A stretch of DNA of 38,135 bases from an uncultured Microbacterium sp. (GTDB lineage Bacteria; Actinomycetota; Actinomycetes; Actinomycetales; Microbacteriaceae), in assembly GCF_943912325.1 (NCBI RefSeq), contig NZ_CALTTX010000019.1:1-38135 (forward strand), read 5' to 3'. Each line of letters starts with the position of its first letter. The stretch's first letter is position 1. This document shows, piece by piece, positions 8,945 to 16,008 of this stretch. Under the pieces are notes generated by a model. That model was given only the letters and a program-made list of their open reading frames with translations, made no database searches and was not told the origin of the DNA. Both the position numbers and the translations under genes were made by a program.

Positions 8945-9161
8945 GGAGGTGACCTTTCCTCGGGTTTCGGCGGGTTTCGCCGAATTCTCTACGGGCGGGC
9001 GCGTGCTGCTCGTAGCGAGGAATCGCTCAGGCTTAGCTGTAGGGATTCCACAACGCGCACCGCCTATAACCCTAGTCACTCAGGAGGATGCCGGAGGTCG
9101 GGAATCGCTCGTGAGCCGCGCACGCCGCGGTGCAGCGTGGGTCGATGTCGGACCCGCGCCC

Positions 9162-9167
9162 TAGACT
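9162..9167 (+). promoter_or_regulatory. -10 box TAGACT for tRNA-Val
   Basis: TAGACT lies 9 bases before the tRNA 5' end. The identical hexamer precedes rnpB at 12319, which supports it as a strong stable-RNA promoter element. The remaining 8945-9161 region between the divergent aceE and this tRNA holds no gene that I can see and must contain the aceE promoter. Confidence 0.5.
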
Positions 9168-9176
9168 GGAAGCCTC

Positions 9177-9249
9177 GGGCCTTTAGCTCAGCTGGTAGAG
9201 CGCCACGTTTACACCGTGGATGTCGTCGGTTCGATCCCGGCAGGGCCCA
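9177..9249 (+). tRNA. tRNA-Val (TAC anticodon)
   Basis: A complete cloverleaf is visible. The acceptor GGGCCTT pairs with AGGGCCC (9242-9248), the D arm contains AGCTCAGCTGGTAGAGC, the anticodon stem CCACG/CGTGG encloses TTTACAC with anticodon TAC, and the T arm is GTCGG-TTCGATC-CCGGC. The discriminator is A9249 and CCA is not encoded. The next gene's ATG begins at 9251, so the tRNA 3' end must be cut from a transcript that may also be mRNA. Confidence 0.95.
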
Positions 9250-9250
9250 C

Positions 9251-9985
9251 ATGCACGCCGCACCCGCAGACCAGAGGTTGCTCCTCGACCTCGCTGACGC
9301 CGACGCTCGTCTCCGCCGCGCCGACAAGGCCAAGCAGAGCGCGCCGCAGGCGGATCGCGTGCGCGAACTGCAGGGCATCCGTCAGACGCAGTCGCGCGCT
9401 CTTGCCGAAGCGGCGGCCAGGCGCGATTCCTTGCGGGCCGAGATCGCGCGGATCGAGTCCGACGTCGCCATCGTCGACGCCCGCACGAAGCGCGACGACG
9501 AGCGCCTCGCGCAGGCGGCGAACTCGAAAGATGCGCAGGGGTTGCAGTCCGAGCTGGCTTCACTCGCGCGGCGCAAACGCGAACTCGAAGACGCCGAGCT
9601 CGCGGTGATGGAGCAGCTCGAAGCGGCCGAGGCCGCGGTCGTGGCATCCGAATCCGCCATTGCTCTCACGAACGACGAGGGCGCGCGGCTCTCAACCGAG
9701 GCCAAAGCGCACGTCAGCGACGCGGTCGCGGCCGCCGAGCAGGCCGCTCGCGACCGGGCGGCCGTCGCGACGCGCGTACCCGCCGAGCTGCTGGCGGCGT
9801 ATGAGCGCACGGCGGGGCGCAGCGGCACGGGCGCCGCGGCGCTGAAGTACGGCACGTGCGAGGCGTGTCGCATGCTCATCTCGGGCAGCGACCTGAAGGC
9901 GCTGCGCGCCGTCGCGCCCGACGAGGTCGCCAACTGCCCCGAGTGCGGCACGATTCTCGTGCGCACCGAGGAGTCGGGCCTGTGA
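9251..9985 (+). CDS. C4-type zinc-ribbon, coiled-coil protein (CT398/DUF164-like)
   Basis: This 244-residue protein has a long charged helical coiled coil (about residues 5-170) followed by a C-terminal zinc ribbon with paired cysteines, YGTCEACRM and NCPECGTI. The architecture is that of the bacterial CT398/DUF164 zinc-ribbon family, whose molecular role is poorly defined; nucleic-acid binding has been suggested. The ATG lies two bases after the tRNA-Val discriminator and no Shine-Dalgarno outside the tRNA is possible. Translation may therefore be leaderless after tRNA processing, or may use the tRNA 3' half. It overlaps the RNase H gene by four bases (GTGA), indicating coupling. Confidence 0.85.
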   Translation: MHAAPADQRLLLDLADADARLRRADKAKQSAPQADRVRELQGIRQTQSRALAEAAARRDSLRAEIARIESDVAIVDARTKRDDERLAQAANSKDAQGLQSELASLARRKRELEDAELAVMEQLEAAEAAVVASESAIALTNDEGARLSTEAKAHVSDAVAAAEQAARDRAAVATRVPAELLAAYERTAGRSGTGAAALKYGTCEACRMLISGSDLKALRAVAPDEVANCPECGTILVRTEESGL

Positions 9986-10506
9986 GCCTGCCACTCTGGG
10001 ACGACGAGTCGATTTCTGTGACGGATGCCTCGTCCGCCGGCGCCCCCGAACCGCTGGCCGTCCCCGCAGCGGCGGTCCGTGCCGAGATCGTCGTGGAAGC
10101 CGACGGCGGTTCGCGCGGCAACCCCGGCGTCGCGGCGGGCGGGGCGATCGTGCTCGATCCGAAGACAGGCGAGCTGCTCGCCGAGGTCGGCGTGTATGTC
10201 GGAACGGCGACGAACAACGTCGCGGAGTACAACGGCATGATCGCGGGCCTGCGCGCGGCCCTCGAGGTCGCGCCCGGCGCTGCCGTGACGGTGCGGATGG
10301 ACTCGAAGCTCGTCGTCGAGCAGATGAGCGGCAACTGGAAGATCAAGCATCCCGACATGCGCGTGCTCGCCGAAGAGGCGCGACAGATCGCAGCGGGCCG
10401 ACTCGTGCGGTTCGTGTGGGTGCCGCGCGCCGAGAATGCGCGGGCCGACGCGATCGCCAACGAGTCGATGGATCGCCGCGAGAGCTTCCGCCGCGACCAC
10501 TCCTGA
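9982..10506 (+). CDS. RNase H domain protein (RNase HI-like)
   Basis: The 174-residue protein has an RNase HI fold starting near residue 35. The four catalytic acidic residues are visible: Asp41 in EADGGSRGNPG, Glu82 in AEYNGMIAGL, Asp107 in RMDSKLVVEQ and Asp156 in ARADAIANE. It should cut RNA in RNA:DNA hybrids. It resembles the N-terminal half of the mycobacterial RNase H/phosphatase fusion (Rv2228c type), but here no phosphatase domain follows. The first 33 residues are a variable leader. GTG overlaps the upstream stop and the DNA polymerase-like gene starts 8 bases downstream, giving a three-gene operon of nucleic-acid enzymes. Confidence 0.9.
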   Translation: MSLPLWDDESISVTDASSAGAPEPLAVPAAAVRAEIVVEADGGSRGNPGVAAGGAIVLDPKTGELLAEVGVYVGTATNNVAEYNGMIAGLRAALEVAPGAAVTVRMDSKLVVEQMSGNWKIKHPDMRVLAEEARQIAAGRLVRFVWVPRAENARADAIANESMDRRESFRRDHS

Positions 10507-10513
10507 GGCGACT

Positions 10514-12262
10514 GTGTCGGCGGGAGACGCGGCAGAGCCGCCCACGGCCGTGTACGCCGCGATCGTCGCGGCCGACGCCCCGGGCACCGTGTCGATCCTG
10601 CTGCTCGATGGTGCTTTCGCCCCGCTCGGCGCCGAGATGACGGGAGCGCCCGACGATCTGGTGCCGCGAATCGAGAGCGAGCACCACCCGCGCTGGGTCT
10701 GGGCGGACGCCGCTGCGCTCTATGGTGATCTGCTCGCCCGAGGCATCCGCGTCGCCCGCTGCCACGATCTGCGGCTCGTCGGCACGATCCTGCGCTATGC
10801 CCGCGACGTCGCCGACGACCGCCGCCCGCCGCGCCCCGCCTGGCTCAAGCAGGTTCCCGAGAGCGAACCCGCGCCGACACCTGCGGCGCTGTTCGAGGTC
10901 GCGCAGTTCGACCTCGATGAGCGGCCGGGTTCGCGGCCCACACTCGCCGCGGTCGTGCGTCTCGCGCGCGAGCAACACGACGCGATCGAAGCCTCGGCGC
11001 GGTCCGGCGCGCTGCGCCTGCTCGCGGCCGCCGAGTCGGCCGGTGCGCTCATCGCGGCTGAGATGCGCGCGGCGGGGCTGCCGTGGGATACGGCGGGTCA
11101 CGAGGCGTTGCTCGATGACGTGCTCGGCACGCGCGGGCCGGGTGGTGAGCCCGCGAAGCTCCGCGCTGCGGCCGATCGCGTGCGCGAGGCGCTCGGCGAT
11201 GCGACCTTGAGTATCGATTCGCAGCCGAAGGTGCTGCGCGCGCTTCATCGTGTGGGAGTGGATGCCGAGAGCACGAGCCGCTGGGAGCTCGCGCGCTATG
11301 ACCACCCCGCTGTCGGCGCGCTGTTGGCGTACAAGAAGCTCGCCCGGCTGCAGTCGGCGAACGGCTGGGCGTGGCTCGACGAGTGGGTGCGAGACGGGCG
11401 GTTTCGCCCGGTCTATGTGCCCGGCGGCGTCGTCACGGGGCGGTGGGCGTCATCGGGCGGGGGAGCGCTGCAACTGCCGCGCATGCTCCGCAGCGTCGTG
11501 CGAGCCGATCCGGGGTGGACGTTCGTCGTCGCCGATGTCGCCCAACTCGAGCCCCGCGTGCTCGCCGGGCTCGCCCGCGACGAGGCCCTCGCCGCCGCGG
11601 CGCGCGGGCGCGACCTCTACGACGGCGTCGTCGCATCGGGCGCTGTCGCCACTCGGCAAGACGCCAAGATCGCCCTGCTCGGCGCGATCTACGGCGCAAC
11701 GACGGGCGAGAGCGCCCGGCTGCTACCGCGGTTACGCCGCGCGTACCCCCGAGCGATGGCGCTCGTCGAGCAAGCCGCCTCCGACGGCGAGCGCGGCGCC
11801 GTCGTCGCGACGCTGCTCGGGCGCACCTCGCCACCGCCCTCCGACGAGTGGTCCGACCTTCAGCGCGACGCGGCGCTCGTCGGCGCATCCGCCGGGCTCG
11901 AGCAGACCGCCCGCCGCCGCGCGCGCGACCGCGGGCGCTTCACCCGGAACTTCGTCGTGCAGGGAACGGCGGCCGAGTGGGCGCTCGCATGGCTCGCCGA
12001 GCTGCGCACGCGGCTCGCGCTCATCCCGCCCGTCGACGACGCGCTTGCCGCGCCCCGCTCGGGTCCCGCGTTCGCCCACATTCCCCACCTCGCGCTGTTC
12101 CTGCACGACGAGATCGTCGTGCACACGCCTGTGGTCCACGCCGAACGCGTCGCCGCGGCCGTGTCCGCCGCTGCCGATGCCGCGGGTCGTGGGCTGTTCG
12201 GCGACTTCCCCCTCGACTTTCGCCTCGACCTGCGGATCGCCGACACGGCCGACAAGGCGTGA
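10514..12262 (+). CDS. DNA polymerase I-like (bifunctional 3'-5' exonuclease/polymerase type)
   Basis: Family A polymerase of 582 residues, much shorter than PolA and lacking a 5' nuclease domain. Motif A reads DVAQLEPRVLAGLA (about residue 343), where PolA has DYSQIELR. Motif B is RQDAKIALLGAIYG (about 380-397), keeping the Arg, Lys and Tyr. Motif C is HDE in FLHDEIVVH (about 530). The catalytic acids are thus present, although the Tyr and Ser of motif A are replaced. The N-terminal 170 residues correspond to a degenerate exonuclease-like region without obvious metal ligands. The family is widespread in actinobacteria as an accessory polymerase; its physiological role is unclear. GTG at 10514 gives the family's N-terminus. 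Confidence 0.88.
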   Translation: MSAGDAAEPPTAVYAAIVAADAPGTVSILLLDGAFAPLGAEMTGAPDDLVPRIESEHHPRWVWADAAALYGDLLARGIRVARCHDLRLVGTILRYARDVADDRRPPRPAWLKQVPESEPAPTPAALFEVAQFDLDERPGSRPTLAAVVRLAREQHDAIEASARSGALRLLAAAESAGALIAAEMRAAGLPWDTAGHEALLDDVLGTRGPGGEPAKLRAAADRVREALGDATLSIDSQPKVLRALHRVGVDAESTSRWELARYDHPAVGALLAYKKLARLQSANGWAWLDEWVRDGRFRPVYVPGGVVTGRWASSGGGALQLPRMLRSVVRADPGWTFVVADVAQLEPRVLAGLARDEALAAAARGRDLYDGVVASGAVATRQDAKIALLGAIYGATTGESARLLPRLRRAYPRAMALVEQAASDGERGAVVATLLGRTSPPPSDEWSDLQRDAALVGASAGLEQTARRRARDRGRFTRNFVVQGTAAEWALAWLAELRTRLALIPPVDDALAAPRSGPAFAHIPHLALFLHDEIVVHTPVVHAERVAAAVSAAADAAGRGLFGDFPLDFRLDLRIADTADKA

Positions 12263-12318
12263 GACTCGGCATCCATTCGCCTCGTCGATCTTCGGCGGTG
12301 CCGCCGCAACCCGCCCCG

Positions 12319-12324
12319 TAGACT
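12319..12324 (+). promoter_or_regulatory. -10 box TAGACT for rnpB
   Basis: TAGACT sits about 8 bases before the P1 helix of the RNase P RNA, the same hexamer and spacing as at tRNA-Val. Its -35 is not evident. Confidence 0.5.
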
Positions 12325-12331
12325 CGACCGT

Positions 12332-12712
12332 GCGAAAGGGTCGGCTAGACGGTCGCGTCGCGGGGTGTGAACCTTGCGCCGAGGAACGTCCGGGCTCCGC
12401 AGGGCAGGGCGGTGGGTAACACCCACCCGGAGTGATCCGCGAGACAGTGCCACAGAGAGCAGACCGCCTCTTCTCGAAGAGGTAAGGGTGAAAGGGTGGT
12501 GTAAGAGACCACCGGGGCCGTGGTGACACGGCTCGCACGGTAAACCTCGCCCGGAGCAAGGCCAGACAGGGGATGATGACGCGGCTCGCCGAGTCCCCGG
12601 GTAGGCCGCTGGAGCGGCACGGCAACGTGTCGCCGAGAGAGATGACCGTCCACGGGGCGCGCCTTCGGGCACACCCCCGGACAGAACCCGGCGTACAGGC
12701 CGGCCCTTTCGC
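12332..12712 (+). ncRNA. rnpB: RNase P RNA (M1 RNA, bacterial type A)
   Basis: Catalytic RNA that matures tRNA 5' ends. The 5' end CGAAAGGGTCGGC (12333-12345) pairs with GCCGGCCCTTTCG (12699-12711) to form P1. Conserved rnpB signatures are present in order: the GAGGAACGTCCGGGCTCC block of P3/P4, a GTGAAAGGGTG block, and the 3' ACAGAACCCGGCGTACAGGC block that completes P4. The length of about 380 bases is normal. Boundaries are good to a few bases. Confidence 0.95.
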
Positions 12713-12762
12713 CCTCTCTCATGTTCGACGCGGGTGTCGTAGATCGTCGCGAGGATGAGTAG

Positions 12763-13356
12763 ATGACCCCCGTCCCCGCGCTTCACGCCTGGGTCGATGA
12801 GTCGATGCATCCCGCGAGCGCCACTCTGGCGGAAGGCGTCTACCTGCTCGCGGCCACCGTCGCGGATCCTGCAGTGTGCGGCCCCGTTCGTGAGGAACTT
12901 CGCAGGTTGCTCATCGGGAAGAGCAGGCGCCTTCATTGGCGGGACCAGACACCTCGCCGCCGTCGCGTCATCGCGGACGCGGTTGCAGCCTTCGACGTCC
13001 TCCACAGCGTCGTGGTCGGTGCCCCCATCGATCCGCGCAGGCAGGAACGCGCGCGTCGTCTCTGCATGGAAAGGCTGCTGCACGAACTCGACAGCCTGGG
13101 AGTCGATCGAGTCTGGGCCGAGACACGCACGCAATCACTGAATGAGCGTGACCGCACGTTGATCGCGGCGCTTCGTTCCCGCGGAGCTATCCCCACCTCT
13201 CTCACCGTCGAGTTCATACAACCCGAGCAGGAGCCGATGCTCTGGCCTCCCGACGCGGTGGCGGGAGCGATCGGAATGCGGCGCCGTGGCGCCGATGACG
13301 TGCCTTACGAACGTCTGCGCCGGGGAATCACAGAACACACAATCCGCTTCGACTAA
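12763..13356 (+). CDS. DUF3800-like hypothetical protein
   Basis: The 197-residue protein starts with HAWVDESMHP, followed by a hydrophobic strand YLLAATV and, near residue 63, LHWRDQ. The early Asp-Glu (DES) and the later WRD resemble DUF3800 proteins, which have an RNase H-like fold and are often found in accessory DNA. The function is unknown. The middle is Arg-rich (TPRRRRVIADAV) and a MRRRGADDVPYERLRRG tail follows. It lies alone between rnpB and a strong terminator and is slightly less GC3-biased than its neighbours, so it may be a late arrival. Family assignment is moderate. Confidence 0.6.
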   Translation: MTPVPALHAWVDESMHPASATLAEGVYLLAATVADPAVCGPVREELRRLLIGKSRRLHWRDQTPRRRRVIADAVAAFDVLHSVVVGAPIDPRRQERARRLCMERLLHELDSLGVDRVWAETRTQSLNERDRTLIAALRSRGAIPTSLTVEFIQPEQEPMLWPPDAVAGAIGMRRRGADDVPYERLRRGITEHTIRFD

Positions 13357-13370
13357 TCGAAGAAAACGTC

Positions 13371-13408
13371 AGGGCCGAGTCCCACGACGACGCGGGAGTC
13401 TCGGCCCT
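13371..13408 (+). terminator. Intrinsic-type terminator after the DUF3800-like gene
   Basis: A perfect 9-bp stem, AGGGCCGAG (13371-13379) with CTCGGCCCT (13400-13408), is followed by TCCTTCCT. It begins 15 bases after the stop codon. From 13409 to 13538 I see no further gene. Confidence 0.7.
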
Positions 13409-13538
13409 TCCTTCCTCGCACCCCGCAGGGGGAGGCATGCCTTCAGCGTAGCACCGGGAGCTCAAGCTCCGTGGCTTCGCGATTTCGATCGCGCGCGCCC
13501 GCGATTGCGTGAGGAAGACGGCGAGTGGATGCCGGGGC

Positions 13539-14369
13539 TCAGGCCAATCCGTCGCCCGCGATCGCTGCCCCGTCGCCCGCGAGCGCCGCCGCGCCAATGA
13601 TGCCGGCGTTGTTGCGGTGCACCGCCGCGACGATCGGCGTCTGCAGTTTCAGGAGCGGCAGGAACTGATCGGCGTGCTTCGACACACCGCCGCCGACGAC
13701 GAAGAGGTCGGGGCTGAAGAGGCCCTCGAGGTAGTCGTAGTACCACTGCAGGCGCTTCGCCCACTCGGGAAAGTCGAGTTCGTCGCGCTCCATCGCCGAG
13801 TACGCCGCCCACGCCTCGGCATCCTTCGACTTGCCGGCTCTTTGCACGTGGCCGAGCTCGCTGTTGGGGATCAGCGTGCCCTCATAGATCAGCGCCGAGC
13901 CGATTCCCGTACCGAGCGTCGTGAGGATCGTCAGGCCTCCCTGGCCCTTGGCCGCGCCGTAGCGCTGCTCCGCGACGCCCGCGACGTCGGCGTCGTTCGC
14001 GAAGGTGATGTCGCGCCCGAGGCCGTCTTCGAAGAACTTCTCGGCCTCGAAGCCAATCCACTTCTTCGACACATTCGCTGCCGAAAGGGTCTTGCCGCGC
14101 TTTACGATCGCGGGAAAAGCGACGCCGAGCGGCACGCCGTGATCGTCGACGCCGAGCGTCTCGAGCACCTGCGTGACGGCGCCCAGCACGTCTTTCGGGG
14201 CCGCACCCTCGGGGGTCGGCACCTTGACGCGATCCGAGCTCAGCGTGCCGGTCGCGAGATCGACGATCCCACCCTTGATGCCCGTGCCGCCGATGTCGAT
14301 CCCGACGGCGGTGCCGGAGGCAGCCGGGGTCGAGGGGTGGGCTTCGGTCGGCGAAGGAGTGCGGGCCAT
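13539..14369 (-). CDS. ppgK: Polyphosphate glucokinase (ROK family)
   Basis: Phosphorylates glucose with polyphosphate (and usually ATP) to glucose 6-phosphate. The 276 residues show the ROK phosphate-binding loop GIDIGGTGIKGGIVD near residue 23, the sugar-binding NDADVAG motif with its Asp, a TTLGTGIGSALIYEG segment, and the PPGK-specific ELGHVQ and FSPDLFVVGGGVSK segments. It lacks the CxCGxxGC zinc motif of ordinary ROK kinases, as expected for PPGK. The start ATG at 14369 follows a TAGGCT -10 box by only six bases, suggesting a leaderless mRNA. It is divergent from the SPOR-like gene. Confidence 0.92.
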   Translation of the reverse strand: MARTPSPTEAHPSTPAASGTAVGIDIGGTGIKGGIVDLATGTLSSDRVKVPTPEGAAPKDVLGAVTQVLETLGVDDHGVPLGVAFPAIVKRGKTLSAANVSKKWIGFEAEKFFEDGLGRDITFANDADVAGVAEQRYGAAKGQGGLTILTTLGTGIGSALIYEGTLIPNSELGHVQRAGKSKDAEAWAAYSAMERDELDFPEWAKRLQWYYDYLEGLFSPDLFVVGGGVSKHADQFLPLLKLQTPIVAAVHRNNAGIIGAAALAGDGAAIAGDGLA

Positions 14370-14375
14370 GCCGTC

Positions 14376-14381
14376 AGCCTA
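14376..14381 (-). promoter_or_regulatory. -10 box TAGGCT for ppgK, probably leaderless
   Basis: Read on the minus strand, TAGGCT ends six bases before the ppgK ATG. Transcription starting 6-7 bases after the -10 would begin at or next to the A of the start codon, so the mRNA would have no leader or ribosome-binding site. Confidence 0.5.
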
Positions 14382-14410
14382 GCTAGCGCGGCGGCCGCCT
14401 CGCGCGCCGA

Positions 14411-14416
14411 TAGGAT
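14411..14416 (+). promoter_or_regulatory. -10 box TAGGAT for the SPOR-like gene, glnA2 and glnE
   Basis: TAGGAT lies 22 bases before the ATG of the small gene, with GAAAGGGG as ribosome-binding site between them. It is the only evident promoter for the three-gene plus-strand unit. Confidence 0.45.
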
Positions 14417-14438
14417 CGAGGCAGAAAGGGGATCGACC

Positions 14439-14621
14439 ATGACGCAGGGAAGCGACAAGTACTGGTACAACCTCGAGACCGGTGCGGTCGAGAAGGGGTT
14501 CGAGTCGCCCGCCATTGATCGGGCAGGCCCTTTCGACACACCCGAAGAGGCCGCCAACGCGCCGAAGCTGCTCGCTGAGCGCTCGCGCCAGTGGGCCGAA
14601 GACGACGCCGAAAACGAGTGA
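14439..14621 (+). CDS. Short SPOR-like conserved protein
   Basis: This 60-residue acidic protein (KYWYNLETGAVEKGFESPA, then GPFDTPEEAANAPKLLAERS) matches the small actinobacterial proteins annotated as SPOR-domain-like that usually stand just before glnA2. The W-Y-N-x-x-T-G-x-V-E beginning is characteristic. No signal peptide or membrane segment is present. The function is unknown. It is followed after six bases by glnA2, so it is co-transcribed with it. Confidence 0.8.
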   Translation: MTQGSDKYWYNLETGAVEKGFESPAIDRAGPFDTPEEAANAPKLLAERSRQWAEDDAENE

Positions 14622-14627
14622 GAAGAC

Positions 14628-15968
14628 ATGGTTGACCGTCAACGCGACTTCGTGTTGCGCACGATCGAAGAGCGCGGCGTCAAGTTCGTGCGCCTGTGGT
14701 TCACCGACGTCATCGGCACGCTCAAATCGGTTGCGATCGCGCCGGCCGAGGTCGAGGGTGCCTTCGCCGAGGGTCTCGGTTTCGACGGCTCGGCCATCGA
14801 GGGTCTGACGCGCAGCTACGAGTCCGATCTGCTCGCCGTGCCCGACCCGACGACGTTCCAGATCCTGCCGTGGCGCGGCGAGATCGACCCGACGGCGCGC
14901 ATGTTCTGCGACATCACGACACCGGACGGGCAGCCCGCCGTGGCCGACCCGCGCAACGTGCTCAAGCGCACGATGGCGAAGGCCGCCGATCGCGGGTTCA
15001 CGTTCTACACGCATCCCGAAATCGAGTTCTATCTGCTGAAGTCCTCGCACTTCGGCCCCGAGGGCCCCGAGCCCGTCGACTCGGCGGGGTATTTCGACAA
15101 CGTGCCGGGCGGCACGGCGCACGATTTCCGTCGCCGGTCGGTGCGGATGCTCGAAGACCTCGGCATCTCGGTCGAGTTCAGCCACCACGAGGGCGGCCCC
15201 GGCCAGAACGAGATCGACCTGCGCTACGCCGACGCGCTGACGATGGCCGACAACATCATGACTTTCCGCACCGTGATCAAAGAGGTCGCGATCGAGCAAG
15301 GCGTCTACGCGACGTTCATGCCGAAGCCGCTTGCGGGTCAGCCGGGGAGCGGCATGCACACGCACATGTCGCTCTTCGAGGGCGACGTCAACGCGTTCTA
15401 CGAAGAGGGCGCGCAGTATCAGCTCTCGAAGACAGGCCGTCACTTCATCGCGGGCCTGCTGCGCCATGCGAGCGAGATTTCGGCCGTCACGAACCAGTTC
15501 GTCAACTCGTACAAGCGCCTGTGGGGCGGCGACGAGGCCCCGAGCTATGTCACGTGGGGCCACCAGAACCGCTCGGCCCTCGTGCGCGTGCCGATGTACA
15601 AGCCGGGTAAGAGCCAGTCGCAGCGTATCGAGCACCGCGGCATCGATTCTGCCGCCAACCCCTACCTCGCGTTCGCGCTCATGCTCGCGGCGGGTCTCAA
15701 GGGCATCGACGAAGAGTACGAGTTGCCGGCCGAGGCCGAAGACAACGTCTGGTCGCTCACCGAAGCTGAGCGCCGTGCCCTCGGCTACCAGGCGCTGCCG
15801 CAGAGCCTCGATCGCGCACTGTCGGCGATGGAGGATTCCGAGCTCGTCGCCGAAACCCTCGGCGAGCAGGTGTTCACGTACGTGCTGCTCAACAAGCGGC
15901 GCGAATGGGCGCAGTACCGCGACCAGGTGACGCCGTTCGAGCTCAAGAGCAACCTCGAGATGCTCTGA
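14628..15968 (+). CDS. glnA2: Type I glutamine synthetase, GlnA2 class
   Basis: Makes glutamine from glutamate, ammonia and ATP. The 446 residues carry the GS signatures: the N-terminal GFDGSAIEG loop, metal ligands in EIEFYLL and HHEGGPGQNEID, the GSGMHTHMS block and the ATP-site NRSALVRVP segment. Where adenylylatable enzymes have a Tyr in NLYxLP, this protein reads EDNVWSL (about residue 370-378), so the modified Tyr is missing. That agrees with the GlnA2 class, which is thought not to be adenylylated. glnE follows after 40 bases. The GlnA1 enzyme that GlnE would modify is represented here only by a 3' remnant at 19128. Confidence 0.93.
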   Translation: MVDRQRDFVLRTIEERGVKFVRLWFTDVIGTLKSVAIAPAEVEGAFAEGLGFDGSAIEGLTRSYESDLLAVPDPTTFQILPWRGEIDPTARMFCDITTPDGQPAVADPRNVLKRTMAKAADRGFTFYTHPEIEFYLLKSSHFGPEGPEPVDSAGYFDNVPGGTAHDFRRRSVRMLEDLGISVEFSHHEGGPGQNEIDLRYADALTMADNIMTFRTVIKEVAIEQGVYATFMPKPLAGQPGSGMHTHMSLFEGDVNAFYEEGAQYQLSKTGRHFIAGLLRHASEISAVTNQFVNSYKRLWGGDEAPSYVTWGHQNRSALVRVPMYKPGKSQSQRIEHRGIDSAANPYLAFALMLAAGLKGIDEEYELPAEAEDNVWSLTEAERRALGYQALPQSLDRALSAMEDSELVAETLGEQVFTYVLLNKRREWAQYRDQVTPFELKSNLEML

Positions 15969-16008
15969 CGGGCGCACCGAGGAGAGAGCGCGTGCAACGG
16001 AGCGGGCG

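Noticed and set aside
6461..9250. Very long plus-strand open frame running antisense to aceE into the zinc-ribbon gene
   Set aside because: It is a GC-driven shadow of aceE; only the part after the ATG at 9251 has protein-family homology.
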